The notes below the pieces were generated by a model that saw only the letters and a program-made list of their open reading frames with translations, ran no database searches and was not told the origin of the DNA. Shown piece by piece: positions 17,848 to 26,564 of a stretch of 64,000 bases of DNA; position 1 is the first letter of the stretch, and each line of letters begins with the position of its first letter. The position numbers were made by a program, and so were the translations under genes. The DNA is from Fontivivens sp964399735 (lineage in GTDB: Bacteria; Zhuqueibacterota; Zhuqueibacteria; Residuimicrobiales; Krinioviventaceae), in the NCBI GenBank assembly GCA_964399735.1, contig CAYNSO010000005.1, positions 18,239 through 82,238 of the forward strand, read 5' to 3'.

Positions 17848-19134
17848 TTATTCACTCATTCTTATTTTAATTGCATTGGCATGGGCGGTCAGTTCCTCAC
17901 TGTTGGCAAAAGAAATGATCTTTTTGCCGTGTTTCAAGATCGCCTCACGGGAGTAATGTACAACACTGCTGGTTTTCATAAAATCTTCGGTGCGCAGGGG
18001 GCTGAAAAAACGCGCCGAGCCGTTGGTCGGCAGCACGTGGTTCGGGCCGGCCCAGTAATCACCTACAGCTTCAGGCGACCAGGAGCCTATAAAGATCGCC
18101 CCGGCGTTTTTGATAAATTCAAGGGTCTCCCAGGGTTTTTCCACATGCAGGCCAAGGTGTTCCGGCGCCAGTTGGTTGGAAAGGGCGATACATGCCTGGA
18201 GGTCGGGCAGCAACAAGATACCGCCATAGTTATCGAGTGATTGCTGTATGATCTGCCGGCGCGGTAATTGCGCCAGTTGCTGTTCTACCTGAACCAGGAC
18301 CGCTTTAGCCATATCCGGAGAATCGGTTATCACAATCGAAGAAGCCAAGGGGTCATGTTCTGCCTGAGCCAGCAAATCGGCAGCAGTATAAGCAGCATGA
18401 GCGGTTTTATCGGCAACAACGATCACCTCGCTGGGTCCTGCTACCATATCAATACCACATTGACCAAACAACTGTTTTTTTGCAGTCGCCACATAAATAT
18501 TGCCCGGGCCGACTATTTTATCGACCTGCGGTACAGTAGCGGTGCCAAAAGCCATTGCAGCAATGGCCTGCGCACCACCAATACGAAAAACTTGAGTAAT
18601 ACCCAGTTCCCGGGCAGCAGCCAGAATAGTTCGGTTTACCTCGCCCTGCGGATTAGCCGGGGTTGTTAAAACAATATCCCTGACGCCTGCCACCTGCGCC
18701 GGTACTACGCCCATCAACAGGGATGATGGATATACCGCGCGGCCACCGGGCACGTAAACGCCCACCCGTTCCAGGGGTACAACGCGCTGCCCCAGCACAA
18801 CGTGATCCAGTTCTTCACTGAACCATGATTGCGGTAGATTCTTTTCGTGAAAACGGCGAATATTATCCCGCGCTTCGCGGATTACTGCCAGTAACTCTGT
18901 ATCCAGTTCCCGGTGCGCGGTCTCCAGTTCATCAGCGGATACAGCCATACCAAAACGATGCAGATCCACCTTGTCAAATTTTTGGGTATACTCATACAAG
19001 GCGCTATCGCCGTTGATGCGGACATTTTCGAGTATTGCTGCAACAGCCTGGTTGACCTCAGCGGACACCTGATGGCGCCGTTGCATGAACCGCTCTAAAA
19101 ATGCCGCAATTTCTTTATCCTGATAAATTTTCAT
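17848..19134 (-). CDS. hisD: Histidinol dehydrogenase
   Basis: 428 residues, normal length. Contains G-V-Y-V-P-G-G-R-A-V-Y-P-S-S, G-P-G-N-I-Y-V-A-T-A-K, A-G-P-S-E-V, the Q-A-E-H-D-P metal/catalytic block and G-P-N-H-V-L-P-T. Zinc enzyme carrying out the last two oxidations of histidine synthesis. 16 bases after hisG. Confidence 0.97.
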   Translation of the reverse strand: MKIYQDKEIAAFLERFMQRRHQVSAEVNQAVAAILENVRINGDSALYEYTQKFDKVDLHRFGMAVSADELETAHRELDTELLAVIREARDNIRRFHEKNLPQSWFSEELDHVVLGQRVVPLERVGVYVPGGRAVYPSSLLMGVVPAQVAGVRDIVLTTPANPQGEVNRTILAAARELGITQVFRIGGAQAIAAMAFGTATVPQVDKIVGPGNIYVATAKKQLFGQCGIDMVAGPSEVIVVADKTAHAAYTAADLLAQAEHDPLASSIVITDSPDMAKAVLVQVEQQLAQLPRRQIIQQSLDNYGGILLLPDLQACIALSNQLAPEHLGLHVEKPWETLEFIKNAGAIFIGSWSPEAVGDYWAGPNHVLPTNGSARFFSPLRTEDFMKTSSVVHYSREAILKHGKKIISFANSEELTAHANAIKIRMSE

Positions 19135-19150
19135 TTTATCAACCTGATTT

Positions 19151-20047
19151 TTAAAAAATTACTTTATTTAACGGGTATTCAATAATATCCTGAGCGCCGG
19201 CGCGTTTCAGCGTGGGGATCAGATCCTTGATGGTTTTTTCATCAACAATAATTTCCACAGCGACCCAGTCCTCACCATAAAGGGATGAGATGGTCGGCTT
19301 TTTCATTGCCGGCAAAACCTTGATCAGATTTTCTATTTTATATTTCGGCAGGTTCATCTTTAAACCAACCTTGCCCTCCGCCTGGATGGCGCTTTGCAGC
19401 AGCATATTCAGATCTTCAATCTTTTGCCGTTTGATGGAATTCTGCCAGCTTGCCTTGTTAGCAATAATCATGGTGCGCGATTCCAGCAAGACATCGATTA
19501 TGCGCAGATTGTTGGCGCGCAGCGAACTGCCGGTTTCGGTTACTTCAACAATTGCGTCCACCAGGGTGGGCGCTTTAACTTCCGTGGCTCCCCATGAAAA
19601 TTCAACTTCAGCCTGAACGCCGTGTTTTTTTAAATAATCTTCAGTGAGATTGACAATTTCTGTGGCAATTCGCTTACCCTGCAAATCTTTAACGCTATTA
19701 ATCTCCGAATCATTGGGAACCGCCAGCACCCATTTTACCGGTCGCATAGTTAGTTTGGCATAAGTCAACTCACCCACTTCAACTACATCGGCGCGGTTTT
19801 CCAATATCCAGTCCTTACCGGTTAACCCGACATCAAAGACGCCATCCTCAACATATTTAGCAATTTCCTGCGCCCGGATCAGGATAGCCTGAATACTTTC
19901 GTCGTCAATAGATGGAAAATAGGAACGCTCGCTGACCGAGAAATAATACCCGGCTTTGGCCAACAAACGAAACGTAGATTCCTGCAGGCTGCCCTTGGGC
20001 AAACCAACCCGCAGAAAATTATTACTTGCACCATTTACTAAAGCCAT
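19151..20047 (-). CDS. hisG: ATP phosphoribosyltransferase, long form
   Basis: 298 residues, the long HisG with a C-terminal ACT-like regulatory domain (about 225-298), so no HisZ partner should be needed. R-V-G-L-P-K-G-S-L-Q-E near 17, D-V-G-L-T-G-K-D-W near 93 and the PRPP loop E-T-G-S-S-L-R-A-N-N near 180. First committed and normally histidine-inhibited step of the pathway. First structural gene behind the hisL attenuator (about 100 bases from the terminator). Confidence 0.97.
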   Translation of the reverse strand: MALVNGASNNFLRVGLPKGSLQESTFRLLAKAGYYFSVSERSYFPSIDDESIQAILIRAQEIAKYVEDGVFDVGLTGKDWILENRADVVEVGELTYAKLTMRPVKWVLAVPNDSEINSVKDLQGKRIATEIVNLTEDYLKKHGVQAEVEFSWGATEVKAPTLVDAIVEVTETGSSLRANNLRIIDVLLESRTMIIANKASWQNSIKRQKIEDLNMLLQSAIQAEGKVGLKMNLPKYKIENLIKVLPAMKKPTISSLYGEDWVAVEIIVDEKTIKDLIPTLKRAGAQDIIEYPLNKVIF

Positions 20048-20150
20048 AATTTCTCCATTACAAATTTACTGATGATAACCTTACCCTGATCTTTTTCAAA
20101 TCCGGTATTGACACTTAAAGACCTGAAAAGGAACCTGATTGTTTAATAAT

Positions 20151-20182
20151 AAAAAAAAAGCCCGCCGGGTTACGGAGGGCTT
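20151..20182 (-). terminator. his operon attenuator (intrinsic terminator)
   Basis: Minus-strand hairpin: AAGCCC pairs GGGCTT, one mismatch, CCG pairs CGG, loop of about 5 bases, then nine T (20151-20159). It lies between the His leader peptide and hisG. The strand ACCCG inside the terminator can alternatively pair with CGGGT just after the leader stop codon, a possible antiterminator. Confidence 0.85.
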
Positions 20183-20219
20183 GAATTTTCCAAATCGAGA
20201 TATACAAAACACCCACCCG

Positions 20220-20279
20220 CTACACGGAATTGTCGGTAATATGAGCATGGTGGTGATGATGTAAAGTATATCTGGTCAT
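20220..20279 (-). CDS. hisL: his operon leader peptide
   Basis: A 19-residue open frame, MTRYTLHHHHHAHITDNSV, with five consecutive His codons and a sixth two codons later, ending in TAG at 20220-20222. It is followed by an attenuator terminator and hisG, and preceded by a good promoter. Established model (enteric his and other amino-acid operons): ribosome stalling at His codons when charged tRNA-His is scarce favours an antiterminator, allowing transcription of the his genes. The Shine-Dalgarno is weak (GTGAG about 8 bases upstream). Confidence 0.9.
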   Translation of the reverse strand: MTRYTLHHHHHAHITDNSV

Positions 20280-20303
20280 AATATTCTCACTTTTAATAAA
20301 GTA

Positions 20304-20332
20304 AATTTACTAGAATCAAAAGAGTAATGCAA
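20304..20332 (-). promoter_or_regulatory. Putative sigma-70 promoter of the his operon
   Basis: Minus-strand TTGCAT (20327-20332), exactly 17 bases, TAAATT (20304-20309). Predicted start about 20297, some 18 bases before the hisL ATG. Confidence 0.65.
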
Positions 20333-20354
20333 GAAAAATTTTACATAAAATCAA

Positions 20355-21557
20355 TTATTTATGCGGGGTTTTATATAGCAATTCCTGCACTTCACGGGCG
20401 ACAACCACTTCTTCATTGGTCGGAATAACCGCAACTTTCAGGTTGTAACCGGGCGATGAGATAAGGGCTTCACCGCTGACCGTGTTATTCAATTTTGCAT
20501 CTATATGCACGCCGATACAGTCCAGAGATTTACATATCTCGTGGCGGAATGGAGCGCTTTTTTCGCCAATGCCGCCGGTAAACACCAGCACATCGCAGCC
20601 GCCCAGGGCTACATAATAGGCGCCGATATATTGCTGTACCCGGTAACAATAGGTTTTCATAGCCAGGATGGCGCGTTCATCCCCTTGCAGAGCGTCTTCC
20701 TCGATCTGTTTTACATCCTTGCTCTGCCCGGCAATACCAGACATGCCGCTGTGTGATTGTAACAGTTCGGCAACCTCATCAACTGTCAGATTTTCTACTT
20801 TTTGCAAAAACAGAGGGATGAACGGATCAAGGTCGCCGCAGCGATTGGCGTTCAACAAACCGCTTTGCGGGGAAAAAGACATGCTGATATCAATGGATTG
20901 ACCATTTTTAATGGCACAAATTGACGAACTGCCGCCCAGGTGACAGGAAATAAGACGAAAATGATCAGATGCCATTCCCAAAAATTGCGGCGTACGTTCA
21001 GCAATGTAACGATGCGAAGCGCCGTGAAACCCGTATTTGCGTATGCCATGCTTTTCCGCCAGTTCATAAGGTATACCGGTAGTGTAAGCATAATCGGGTA
21101 TGGTGCGATGAAAAGCCGGTTCAAACAATCCCACACAGGGTATGCCGGGGATCATGGCAGTAAACGCTTTAATTGCCTGAATATAGGGTGGGTTATGCGC
21201 CGGGGCCAGGAAATTGTATTCCTCCATTGCTTGTAAAACATGGTCATCCAAAATACGGCATTCGCGCATGTTTTTGCCGTGTACAGTTTTAAAACCGACA
21301 GCGTCAATTTCATGCAAGCCGGTCAACAGGTTATTATCCTGATGAGTGAGGAAATCCATACAAGCGGTAATGGCTTGTTGATAGGTACGAAAAACCTTCG
21401 TGCCTTCGGGGCGGGCAGAGGCGCAGGAGAATGAAAAACAGGAATTTTCCGCGCCGATATTTTCAACTTTACCACTGGCCAAAATAATTTCTTCCGGCAT
21501 GGTAAACAATTTAAATTTAAATGATGTGCTGCCAACATTGGCAACAAGAATCATCAA
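20355..21557 (-). CDS. Acetate/propionate kinase family protein, divergent
   Basis: 400 residues, full acetate-kinase length. Fold motifs are clear: N-V-G-S-T-S-F-K near 7-14, G-I-R-K-Y-G-F-H-G-A-S-H near 171-182, C-H-L-G-G-S-S-S near 205, N-R-C-G-D-L-D-P near 238, F-T-G-G-I-G-E and I-P-T-N-E-E near the end. Several active-site positions differ from classical AckA: the usual H-R-V-V-H-G-G reads F-K-T-V-H-G-K (89-95), F-D-T-A-F-H reads F-E-P-A-F-H (145-150), and C-H-L-G-N-G reads C-H-L-G-G-S. So substrate use may differ. No phosphotransacetylase gene is adjacent. Start overlaps the ROK kinase stop by four bases; gene symbol ackA withheld for these reasons. Confidence 0.8.
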   Translation of the reverse strand: MMILVANVGSTSFKFKLFTMPEEIILASGKVENIGAENSCFSFSCASARPEGTKVFRTYQQAITACMDFLTHQDNNLLTGLHEIDAVGFKTVHGKNMRECRILDDHVLQAMEEYNFLAPAHNPPYIQAIKAFTAMIPGIPCVGLFEPAFHRTIPDYAYTTGIPYELAEKHGIRKYGFHGASHRYIAERTPQFLGMASDHFRLISCHLGGSSSICAIKNGQSIDISMSFSPQSGLLNANRCGDLDPFIPLFLQKVENLTVDEVAELLQSHSGMSGIAGQSKDVKQIEEDALQGDERAILAMKTYCYRVQQYIGAYYVALGGCDVLVFTGGIGEKSAPFRHEICKSLDCIGVHIDAKLNNTVSGEALISSPGYNLKVAVIPTNEEVVVAREVQELLYKTPHK

Positions 21558-22525
21558 TTCAAGACTCCCTGGTCTTTTTGGGTTCTGCTGTGCATTTCAG
21601 CAGCCAGACAGATAGCGCCGATGATTCCGGCTTTATTGCCCAGCCGGGCTCGCGCCAGTTTTAAATTCAACAAAGCCGGCCCCATGGCTTTTTCTTTCAG
21701 GGCATTATGAATTTTTTCAATAAACCGGTCGCCGGCGTCGCCAACTCCTCCGCCAATAATTATGATTTCAGGATTGAAAATATTGACCAAAGTAGCTAAC
21801 GCTGCGCCCAGACAATTACAGGTATCTTCGATTGTTGCCAGGGCATCAGACTCGCCGGCTTTGGCAAGCTCAAATATTTTTTCGGTATTTACAGAGGCAG
21901 GGTCGATCTTTTTCCGTTTTGCATAATTTTCAACCATTCCTGTTGCCGAAGCATAACGTTCAATACAACCCGTGCCGCCACAATTACACTTTAAGCCATT
22001 ATAATCAATTGTAATATGGCCAAGTTCTGCGCCGGCATAATTGGCGCCGCGGAATATTTCCTTATTCAAAATGATCCCGCCGCCAATACCGGTTCCCAAA
22101 GTTAAGGCAATAACATATTTATAGCCTTTAGCAGCGCCCATACGGGACTCGGCAAAAGCCATAACATTTGCGTCATTATCCGCCCAGACTGGAATTCCAA
22201 ACTTGAGCTCTATTTCTCCGCGAATATCGGCGTCGGTCCAATACGGTAAATTGGGGGTGCTGCCAATTTGCTTTCCTTTTTCAAAATCAATTGCTCCGGG
22301 ACTGCCAAGACCAATTGCAATGACCCGTCCACCCTGCTCTTGCGCAATTTTTAATAATTCTTCAATAGCAGTAAATATTACATTAAATATTTCCTGTTTT
22401 GGTTCTTTACCCTTACTAGGGGTTTTTTTATGGACAACCAGTTCACCGTCGGGCGTTCCCAATGCGTATTTCAAAAAAGTGCCACCCAAATCCATTCCAA
22501 TAACAAAATCCTTGCCCTGCAACAT
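21554..22525 (-). CDS. ROK family sugar kinase (glucokinase-like)
   Basis: 323 residues. N-terminal phosphate loop G-M-D-L-G-G-T-F-L-K near 10-19, catalytic W-A-D-N-D-A-N near 115, and the ROK zinc motif C-N-C-G-G-T-G-C-I-E near 185. Probably phosphorylates glucose or a related hexose with ATP. A promoter at 22571-22599 precedes it and the stop overlaps the acetate-kinase relative, so the two kinases form one unit. Confidence 0.88.
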   Translation of the reverse strand: MLQGKDFVIGMDLGGTFLKYALGTPDGELVVHKKTPSKGKEPKQEIFNVIFTAIEELLKIAQEQGGRVIAIGLGSPGAIDFEKGKQIGSTPNLPYWTDADIRGEIELKFGIPVWADNDANVMAFAESRMGAAKGYKYVIALTLGTGIGGGIILNKEIFRGANYAGAELGHITIDYNGLKCNCGGTGCIERYASATGMVENYAKRKKIDPASVNTEKIFELAKAGESDALATIEDTCNCLGAALATLVNIFNPEIIIIGGGVGDAGDRFIEKIHNALKEKAMGPALLNLKLARARLGNKAGIIGAICLAAEMHSRTQKDQGVLN

Positions 22526-22570
22526 AAAATAAATCTCCTCGTTCTGAAAATATTCGGAAATGAAAAATTG

Positions 22571-22599
22571 AATATAATAAATAAAAAACTGGAATTCAA
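22571..22599 (-). promoter_or_regulatory. Putative sigma-70 promoter for the ROK kinase unit
   Basis: Minus-strand TTGAAT (22594-22599), 17-base spacer, TATATT (22571-22576), about 45 bases before the ROK kinase ATG and just past the stop of the nucleotidyltransferase gene. Confidence 0.55.
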
Positions 22600-22608
22600 G
22601 TACGATAA

Positions 22609-23370
22609 TCAGGGCACATAAGGAATGCTGAAATCCTGACAGACCTTTTGATACGCTTCCAGGGTGCCGATATCATAGTAACTTTCCTGCATAATCCAGG
22701 CATAAATCGTTTTTTTACGAAATAGCCAGGCGGTAAAATTCCCCGGAGCATCAGGATTATTTCCTTCCTGTATGTATTGGGCAAATAAAGGCAGGGTTGT
22801 ACGTTTATACATATACAAGGCGGGACCGACATAATTTGACCGGGGATGAGCCGGTTTTTCTTCAAAACCAATGATGCGCTGTTGCTGATCCAGTTCCATA
22901 ACCCCTGAACGCTTTAATTTTTCCAGGTTTTGTACCGGATGAGCTAAAAACACATCGGTCTTTTTTTCATCAAAAAGTTGAGCCATTCCAAACAATCCAA
23001 CCTTGTATATATTATCACCGGCGGCTACCAGTAAATCATTATCCAGCTTTTGAGACTGTATAACATACAGAATATCACCAATAGCGCCCAGACGTGATTC
23101 ATTGTCAACAGTTCCATCATTTATTACTTTAAAATTGAATTGGGGATAAATATTTAACTGCCGAATCCGCTCAACCCAACTGAGAAAAACAGCATAAAAT
23201 TTTTGATTGGTGACAATGTAAACATTATCAATTCTATTTAATTCACTCAATTGGTCAAGCAGATATTCAATTATTGTTTTATTACCAATTTCAAGCAAAG
23301 GTTTCGGCAGGTTTTGCGTCAATGGGTATAAACGCGTGGCATACCCCGCCGCTAAAATTAGTGCTTCCAT
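22609..23370 (-). CDS. Sugar-phosphate nucleotidyltransferase
   Basis: About 253 residues, NTP_transferase fold. Opens L-I-L-A-A-G-Y-A-T-R-L-Y-P-L-T with K-P-L-L-E-I-G near 25, the RmlA/GlmU-type nucleotide loop, and V-A-A-G-D-N near 110 for the metal Asp. ATG at 23370 chosen because GGAG stands 8 bases upstream; a GTG three codons earlier overlaps that site. No left-handed beta-helix acetyltransferase domain is present. Sugar not predictable. Confidence 0.85.
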   Translation of the reverse strand: MEALILAAGYATRLYPLTQNLPKPLLEIGNKTIIEYLLDQLSELNRIDNVYIVTNQKFYAVFLSWVERIRQLNIYPQFNFKVINDGTVDNESRLGAIGDILYVIQSQKLDNDLLVAAGDNIYKVGLFGMAQLFDEKKTDVFLAHPVQNLEKLKRSGVMELDQQQRIIGFEEKPAHPRSNYVGPALYMYKRTTLPLFAQYIQEGNNPDAPGNFTAWLFRKKTIYAWIMQESYYDIGTLEAYQKVCQDFSIPYVP

Positions 23371-23461
23371 ATATACCACTCCAAAATATTCCGTCTGTTC
23401 CGACTAATGGAAGAAAAACTATTGATGTTACAAAAAGTAAATAATAAACAGCATACACCCG

Positions 23462-23767
23462 TCAGGACAATTCGTATGTATTATCACCGGTTTTTTCCAG
23501 GGTTACCGTCTGCCCGTAATGTGGTCTGAAAACATGCAATAATGGTGCAAAATCAATCCGGTAATGGACATGCGGTTTTTTCGGGCCCTGGCACCAGCAA
23601 TCAACCATCTTGACCTGCGTTTCAATTTGTTCAGTTCCAGCTTTTAAGGTAAAGGGTACGCCCGGATTGGGAAAAAGTTTCAAACTATCTTTCATAATCA
23701 TAATATAATGTTCCAGCGATTCTCCACCGGACAGCTTACGAACATAGCGTACTTTTCTCTCTTGCAT
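23462..23767 (-). CDS. Unknown small soluble protein
   Basis: 101 residues, not recognised. Strong GGAGG ribosome site before the ATG supports a real gene. It has no signal peptide or membrane segment; a W-C-Q-G-P-K-K-P-H-V-H-Y segment near 60-70 has Cys and His that could bind metal. Lies 14 bases after def stop-to-start direction (def is upstream in the same strand), so it is probably co-transcribed with def. Confidence 0.55.
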   Translation of the reverse strand: MQERKVRYVRKLSGGESLEHYIMIMKDSLKLFPNPGVPFTLKAGTEQIETQVKMVDCWCQGPKKPHVHYRIDFAPLLHVFRPHYGQTVTLEKTGDNTYELS

Positions 23768-23781
23768 GATTTCCTCCGGAT

Positions 23782-24366
23782 TTATATATGATTGACACGT
23801 TCAAAAGCCAACGATTCCTGGTTACTATGATACAAATTTTTGTAAATCCTTTGAACCTCGTCAAGGTCAGCGCTTTTCTCTGCCGGCAAACCGCTTTCAC
23901 CATCATTGTCCTGCCAAACCAGTGTAGTCAAATCAGCCCGGTCAATATACAGTATTCCGTTTAAATGGTCTATCTCGTGCTGCAGAACGATTGCCAGTAA
24001 TCCCCTGGCAGTAATTTCTACGGGTTCGGCATTTTCATTCAGAGCGCGGACAATGACTTTATCGTGACGTGGAACCATTGCCTCTAAACCGGGTAAACTA
24101 AGACAGCCTTCCTTGCCGTTTTCCATATTTTCGCTAAAGGCAATTATTTTGGGATTAATTAAAACATAGGTTTTTTCAAAATCGGTTGCTGTCAAGATTT
24201 GTTTGGCAATACCAACCTGGTTGGCAGCCAGACCAACTCCGTCTTCAACTTCCATGGTTTCCAGCATGTCCTGCAGAAACTGCTTGTCAATTTCCTCAGG
24301 TTTAACCGCTTCTGCTGCTTTTCGTAACACAGGGTGCCCATATTTAATCACTTTTAAAACACTCAT
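23782..24366 (-). CDS. def: Peptide deformylase
   Basis: 194 residues. The three deformylase motifs are present: G-V-G-L-A-A-N-Q-V-G near 40-50 (Asn where Pro is most common), E-G-C-L-S-L-P near 88-94 and Q-H-E-I-D-H-L-N-G near 130-138, giving the Cys and two His metal ligands and the catalytic Glu. Removes formyl groups from nascent proteins. C-terminal extension of about 30 residues after the core. Confidence 0.96.
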   Translation of the reverse strand: MSVLKVIKYGHPVLRKAAEAVKPEEIDKQFLQDMLETMEVEDGVGLAANQVGIAKQILTATDFEKTYVLINPKIIAFSENMENGKEGCLSLPGLEAMVPRHDKVIVRALNENAEPVEITARGLLAIVLQHEIDHLNGILYIDRADLTTLVWQDNDGESGLPAEKSADLDEVQRIYKNLYHSNQESLAFERVNHI

Positions 24367-24484
24367 TCAGTTCCTTTCCAAACTATTATTCATTAAAATA
24401 TAACATCAGTTCAGTACACCTGAAAACAACCATAATTTTAAATTCTGCTGTTCCTGAAAAAATTAACGCAGCCAGCGAATTGAT

Positions 24485-24958
24485 TTATTCCCTTTTTCTG
24501 TTAGCCAGTCGCTGTTCACGACGCACACCTGCTTGCTCCCAGCGTTGTATTTGTTCGGGTGTAAGCGGAATCAAGTCCGGTACCGGCACAGGCTTACGTT
24601 CATTATCCATTCCCACCAAAATAAAATACGCGGAGGCAGCCAAAAAAGCATCATCTTTATAAGTATCTTCCCCAAAAACTTCAATATTTATTTCCATAGA
24701 AGATTTAAACGTTCGATTCACTATGGCAATTATTTTAATAACCATGCCAACTATTATTGGACGGTGAAAATGCAAATCTTCCACTGCGATTGTAGATACC
24801 AGAGTTTGCGAGTGTCGTCTGGCGCAGATCGAGGCAGCCATATCCATAATTTCCATAATCCGCCCGCCAAAGACAGTGCCAATGGTATTGGCGTCACCCG
24901 GTCGAACCAGATAAGAACATTCTGTAACAGATTTAAAAGGTGATTTACTCTTTTTCAT
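24485..24958 (-). CDS. Acyl-CoA thioesterase, hotdog fold (YciA-like)
   Basis: 157 residues. N-G-like start V-R-P-G-D-A-N-T-I-G-T-V-F-G-G-R-I-M-E-I-M-D shows the hotdog helix with the catalytic Asp, followed by V-E-D-L-H-F-H-R-P-I near 65 typical for YciA/acyl-CoA hydrolases. Hydrolyses acyl-CoA; chain length unknown. ATG overlaps the lipA stop by four bases. Confidence 0.85.
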   Translation of the reverse strand: MKKSKSPFKSVTECSYLVRPGDANTIGTVFGGRIMEIMDMAASICARRHSQTLVSTIAVEDLHFHRPIIVGMVIKIIAIVNRTFKSSMEINIEVFGEDTYKDDAFLAASAYFILVGMDNERKPVPVPDLIPLTPEQIQRWEQAGVRREQRLANRKRE

Positions 24959-25818
24959 AGCGAATCAATAAATTGTTCATCAGCATGGTAAGAACTTCTT
25001 ACCAGCGGCCCGGATTCGATGTGAATAAAACCCGAATCAAGCCCGTATTGTTTCAATTCCTCAAACTCCCGGGGCGTTACAAACCTGTCGATTGGTGTGT
25101 GCTCCTTATCCGGGGCAAGGTATTGGCCTATGGTTAACCGCCTGCAGTTGACCGCCAGTATATCCTGCATAACCTGATGAACCTGGTCAATGGTTTCACC
25201 CAACCCTAGCATAATGCCAGATTTAGCTTTAACGCCATACTCTGCCGCTCGTTGTAATACTTGCAGGGATTGTTGATAATCCGCCTGCGGACGCACCAGC
25301 GGATACAGGTGCGGAACGGTTTCAACATTGTGATTCAAAATATCCGGACCGGCGTCCAGCACTGTTTTTAATGCCGGCCAGGAACCTTTAAAATCCGGAA
25401 TCAGCACTTCAACCCGGCAGCCGGGTTGCTGCTCGCGTATTTGCTGAATTGTTGCCGCAAAATGATGTGCTCCGCCATCGGGCAGATCATCGCGGGTAAC
25501 GGAAGTGACAACCGCATAGCGCAAATTCAATGCTTTTACGGCGCTGGCAACTCGTGCGGGTTCATCTTGATCGAGCATTCCTGGCTTGCCGGTTTTAATG
25601 GCGCAAAAGCGGCAATCACGCGTACAAACATCGCCCATGATCATAAACGTAGCGGTCCGGCGATTCCAGCACTCAGCTAAATTGGGGCAGCGGGCGCTGC
25701 GGCAAACTGTATGCAACCGCTCATTCTGGATTAATTTATTAACGCCCTCAAAATTATCGCCACCAGGTAATTTTACTTTTAACCAGGCTGGTCGGCGTTG
25801 TATTTCCGGTGTGCTCAT
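24955..25818 (-). CDS. lipA: Lipoyl synthase
   Basis: About 287 residues. Auxiliary cluster motif C-R-S-A-R-C-P-N-L-A-E-C, radical SAM motif C-T-R-D-C-R-F-C, and the C-terminal R-S-S-Y block that completes the auxiliary cluster. Inserts sulfur into octanoyl chains on lipoyl domains. The ATG at 25818 is preferred over a GTG 14 codons earlier that lies within thyX. Downstream overlap with the thioesterase gene. Confidence 0.96.
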   Translation of the reverse strand: MSTPEIQRRPAWLKVKLPGGDNFEGVNKLIQNERLHTVCRSARCPNLAECWNRRTATFMIMGDVCTRDCRFCAIKTGKPGMLDQDEPARVASAVKALNLRYAVVTSVTRDDLPDGGAHHFAATIQQIREQQPGCRVEVLIPDFKGSWPALKTVLDAGPDILNHNVETVPHLYPLVRPQADYQQSLQVLQRAAEYGVKAKSGIMLGLGETIDQVHQVMQDILAVNCRRLTIGQYLAPDKEHTPIDRFVTPREFEELKQYGLDSGFIHIESGPLVRSSYHADEQFIDSL

Positions 25819-25844
25819 AATTGTTTTACACTCTTGCAATATCT

Positions 25845-26534
25845 TTATTCTTCCGTCCACTTTTCGTTATGAACGACATATTTCATAAAAGCTTCCTCTG
25901 TCCAGGGCATTTTTTCTTTAAAAATGTCATTAATCACATCGGCATAGACCCGAATTTCATACTGTGCGTGTTCATCCATACGCAACGAAAGGAAATTCAT
26001 CAGCGCACGGGCGTTAATCGTCCAGTAAAACTCGGTGTATAACGATAACGGCAGCACAATACGGGCGTGCTCTTTGGCTACGCCTTTTTCCAACAGTTCA
26101 TGGTAAAGATGATAGGAATTCTCAAAATGAGCAGCCATTTTTTCTTTTAATTCTGCGTTGGTCTGCTCTTCAACCTCTGTGAACTTGTAGTTACGGGCTT
26201 TTTGAGAACGCAAGCTATCCGGGAGATAAAATTGCTCTTTCATTTCCGTATAACGTCCGGATATTTCATTATAACTGGCCATACGATGCCTGAACCACTG
26301 TCTGGCCACAAAAATCGGGCATTTGATATGAAATTTGAAAACAGAATGTTCAAAAGGAGTTTCATGCCGGTTGGCCATTAAAAAAAACAACAGCTTTTTA
26401 TCCCGCTCATCGTTGGTTACTCCTTTGCCAAACGACACCCTGGCAGCCTGTACAACAGCGTCATCACCGCCCATAAAACTAACCAGTCTTACCAGACCAT
26501 AATCAAGCACTTGAATTTCCTTTGCTGTCTCCAC
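25845..26534 (-). CDS. thyX: Flavin-dependent thymidylate synthase
   Basis: 229 residues with the ThyX signature R-H-R-M-A-S-Y-N-E-I-S-G-R-Y (pattern RHRx7S) near 85-98. Makes dTMP with FAD and methylenetetrahydrofolate. The start is GTG at 26534 with AAAGGG about 6 bases upstream. Presence of ThyX is common in anaerobes and thermophiles; no thyA is seen in this window. Confidence 0.96.
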   Translation of the reverse strand: METAKEIQVLDYGLVRLVSFMGGDDAVVQAARVSFGKGVTNDERDKKLLFFLMANRHETPFEHSVFKFHIKCPIFVARQWFRHRMASYNEISGRYTEMKEQFYLPDSLRSQKARNYKFTEVEEQTNAELKEKMAAHFENSYHLYHELLEKGVAKEHARIVLPLSLYTEFYWTINARALMNFLSLRMDEHAQYEIRVYADVINDIFKEKMPWTEEAFMKYVVHNEKWTEE

Positions 26535-26564
26535 AAACGCCCTTTCTTTTAAATTTAATAAAAT

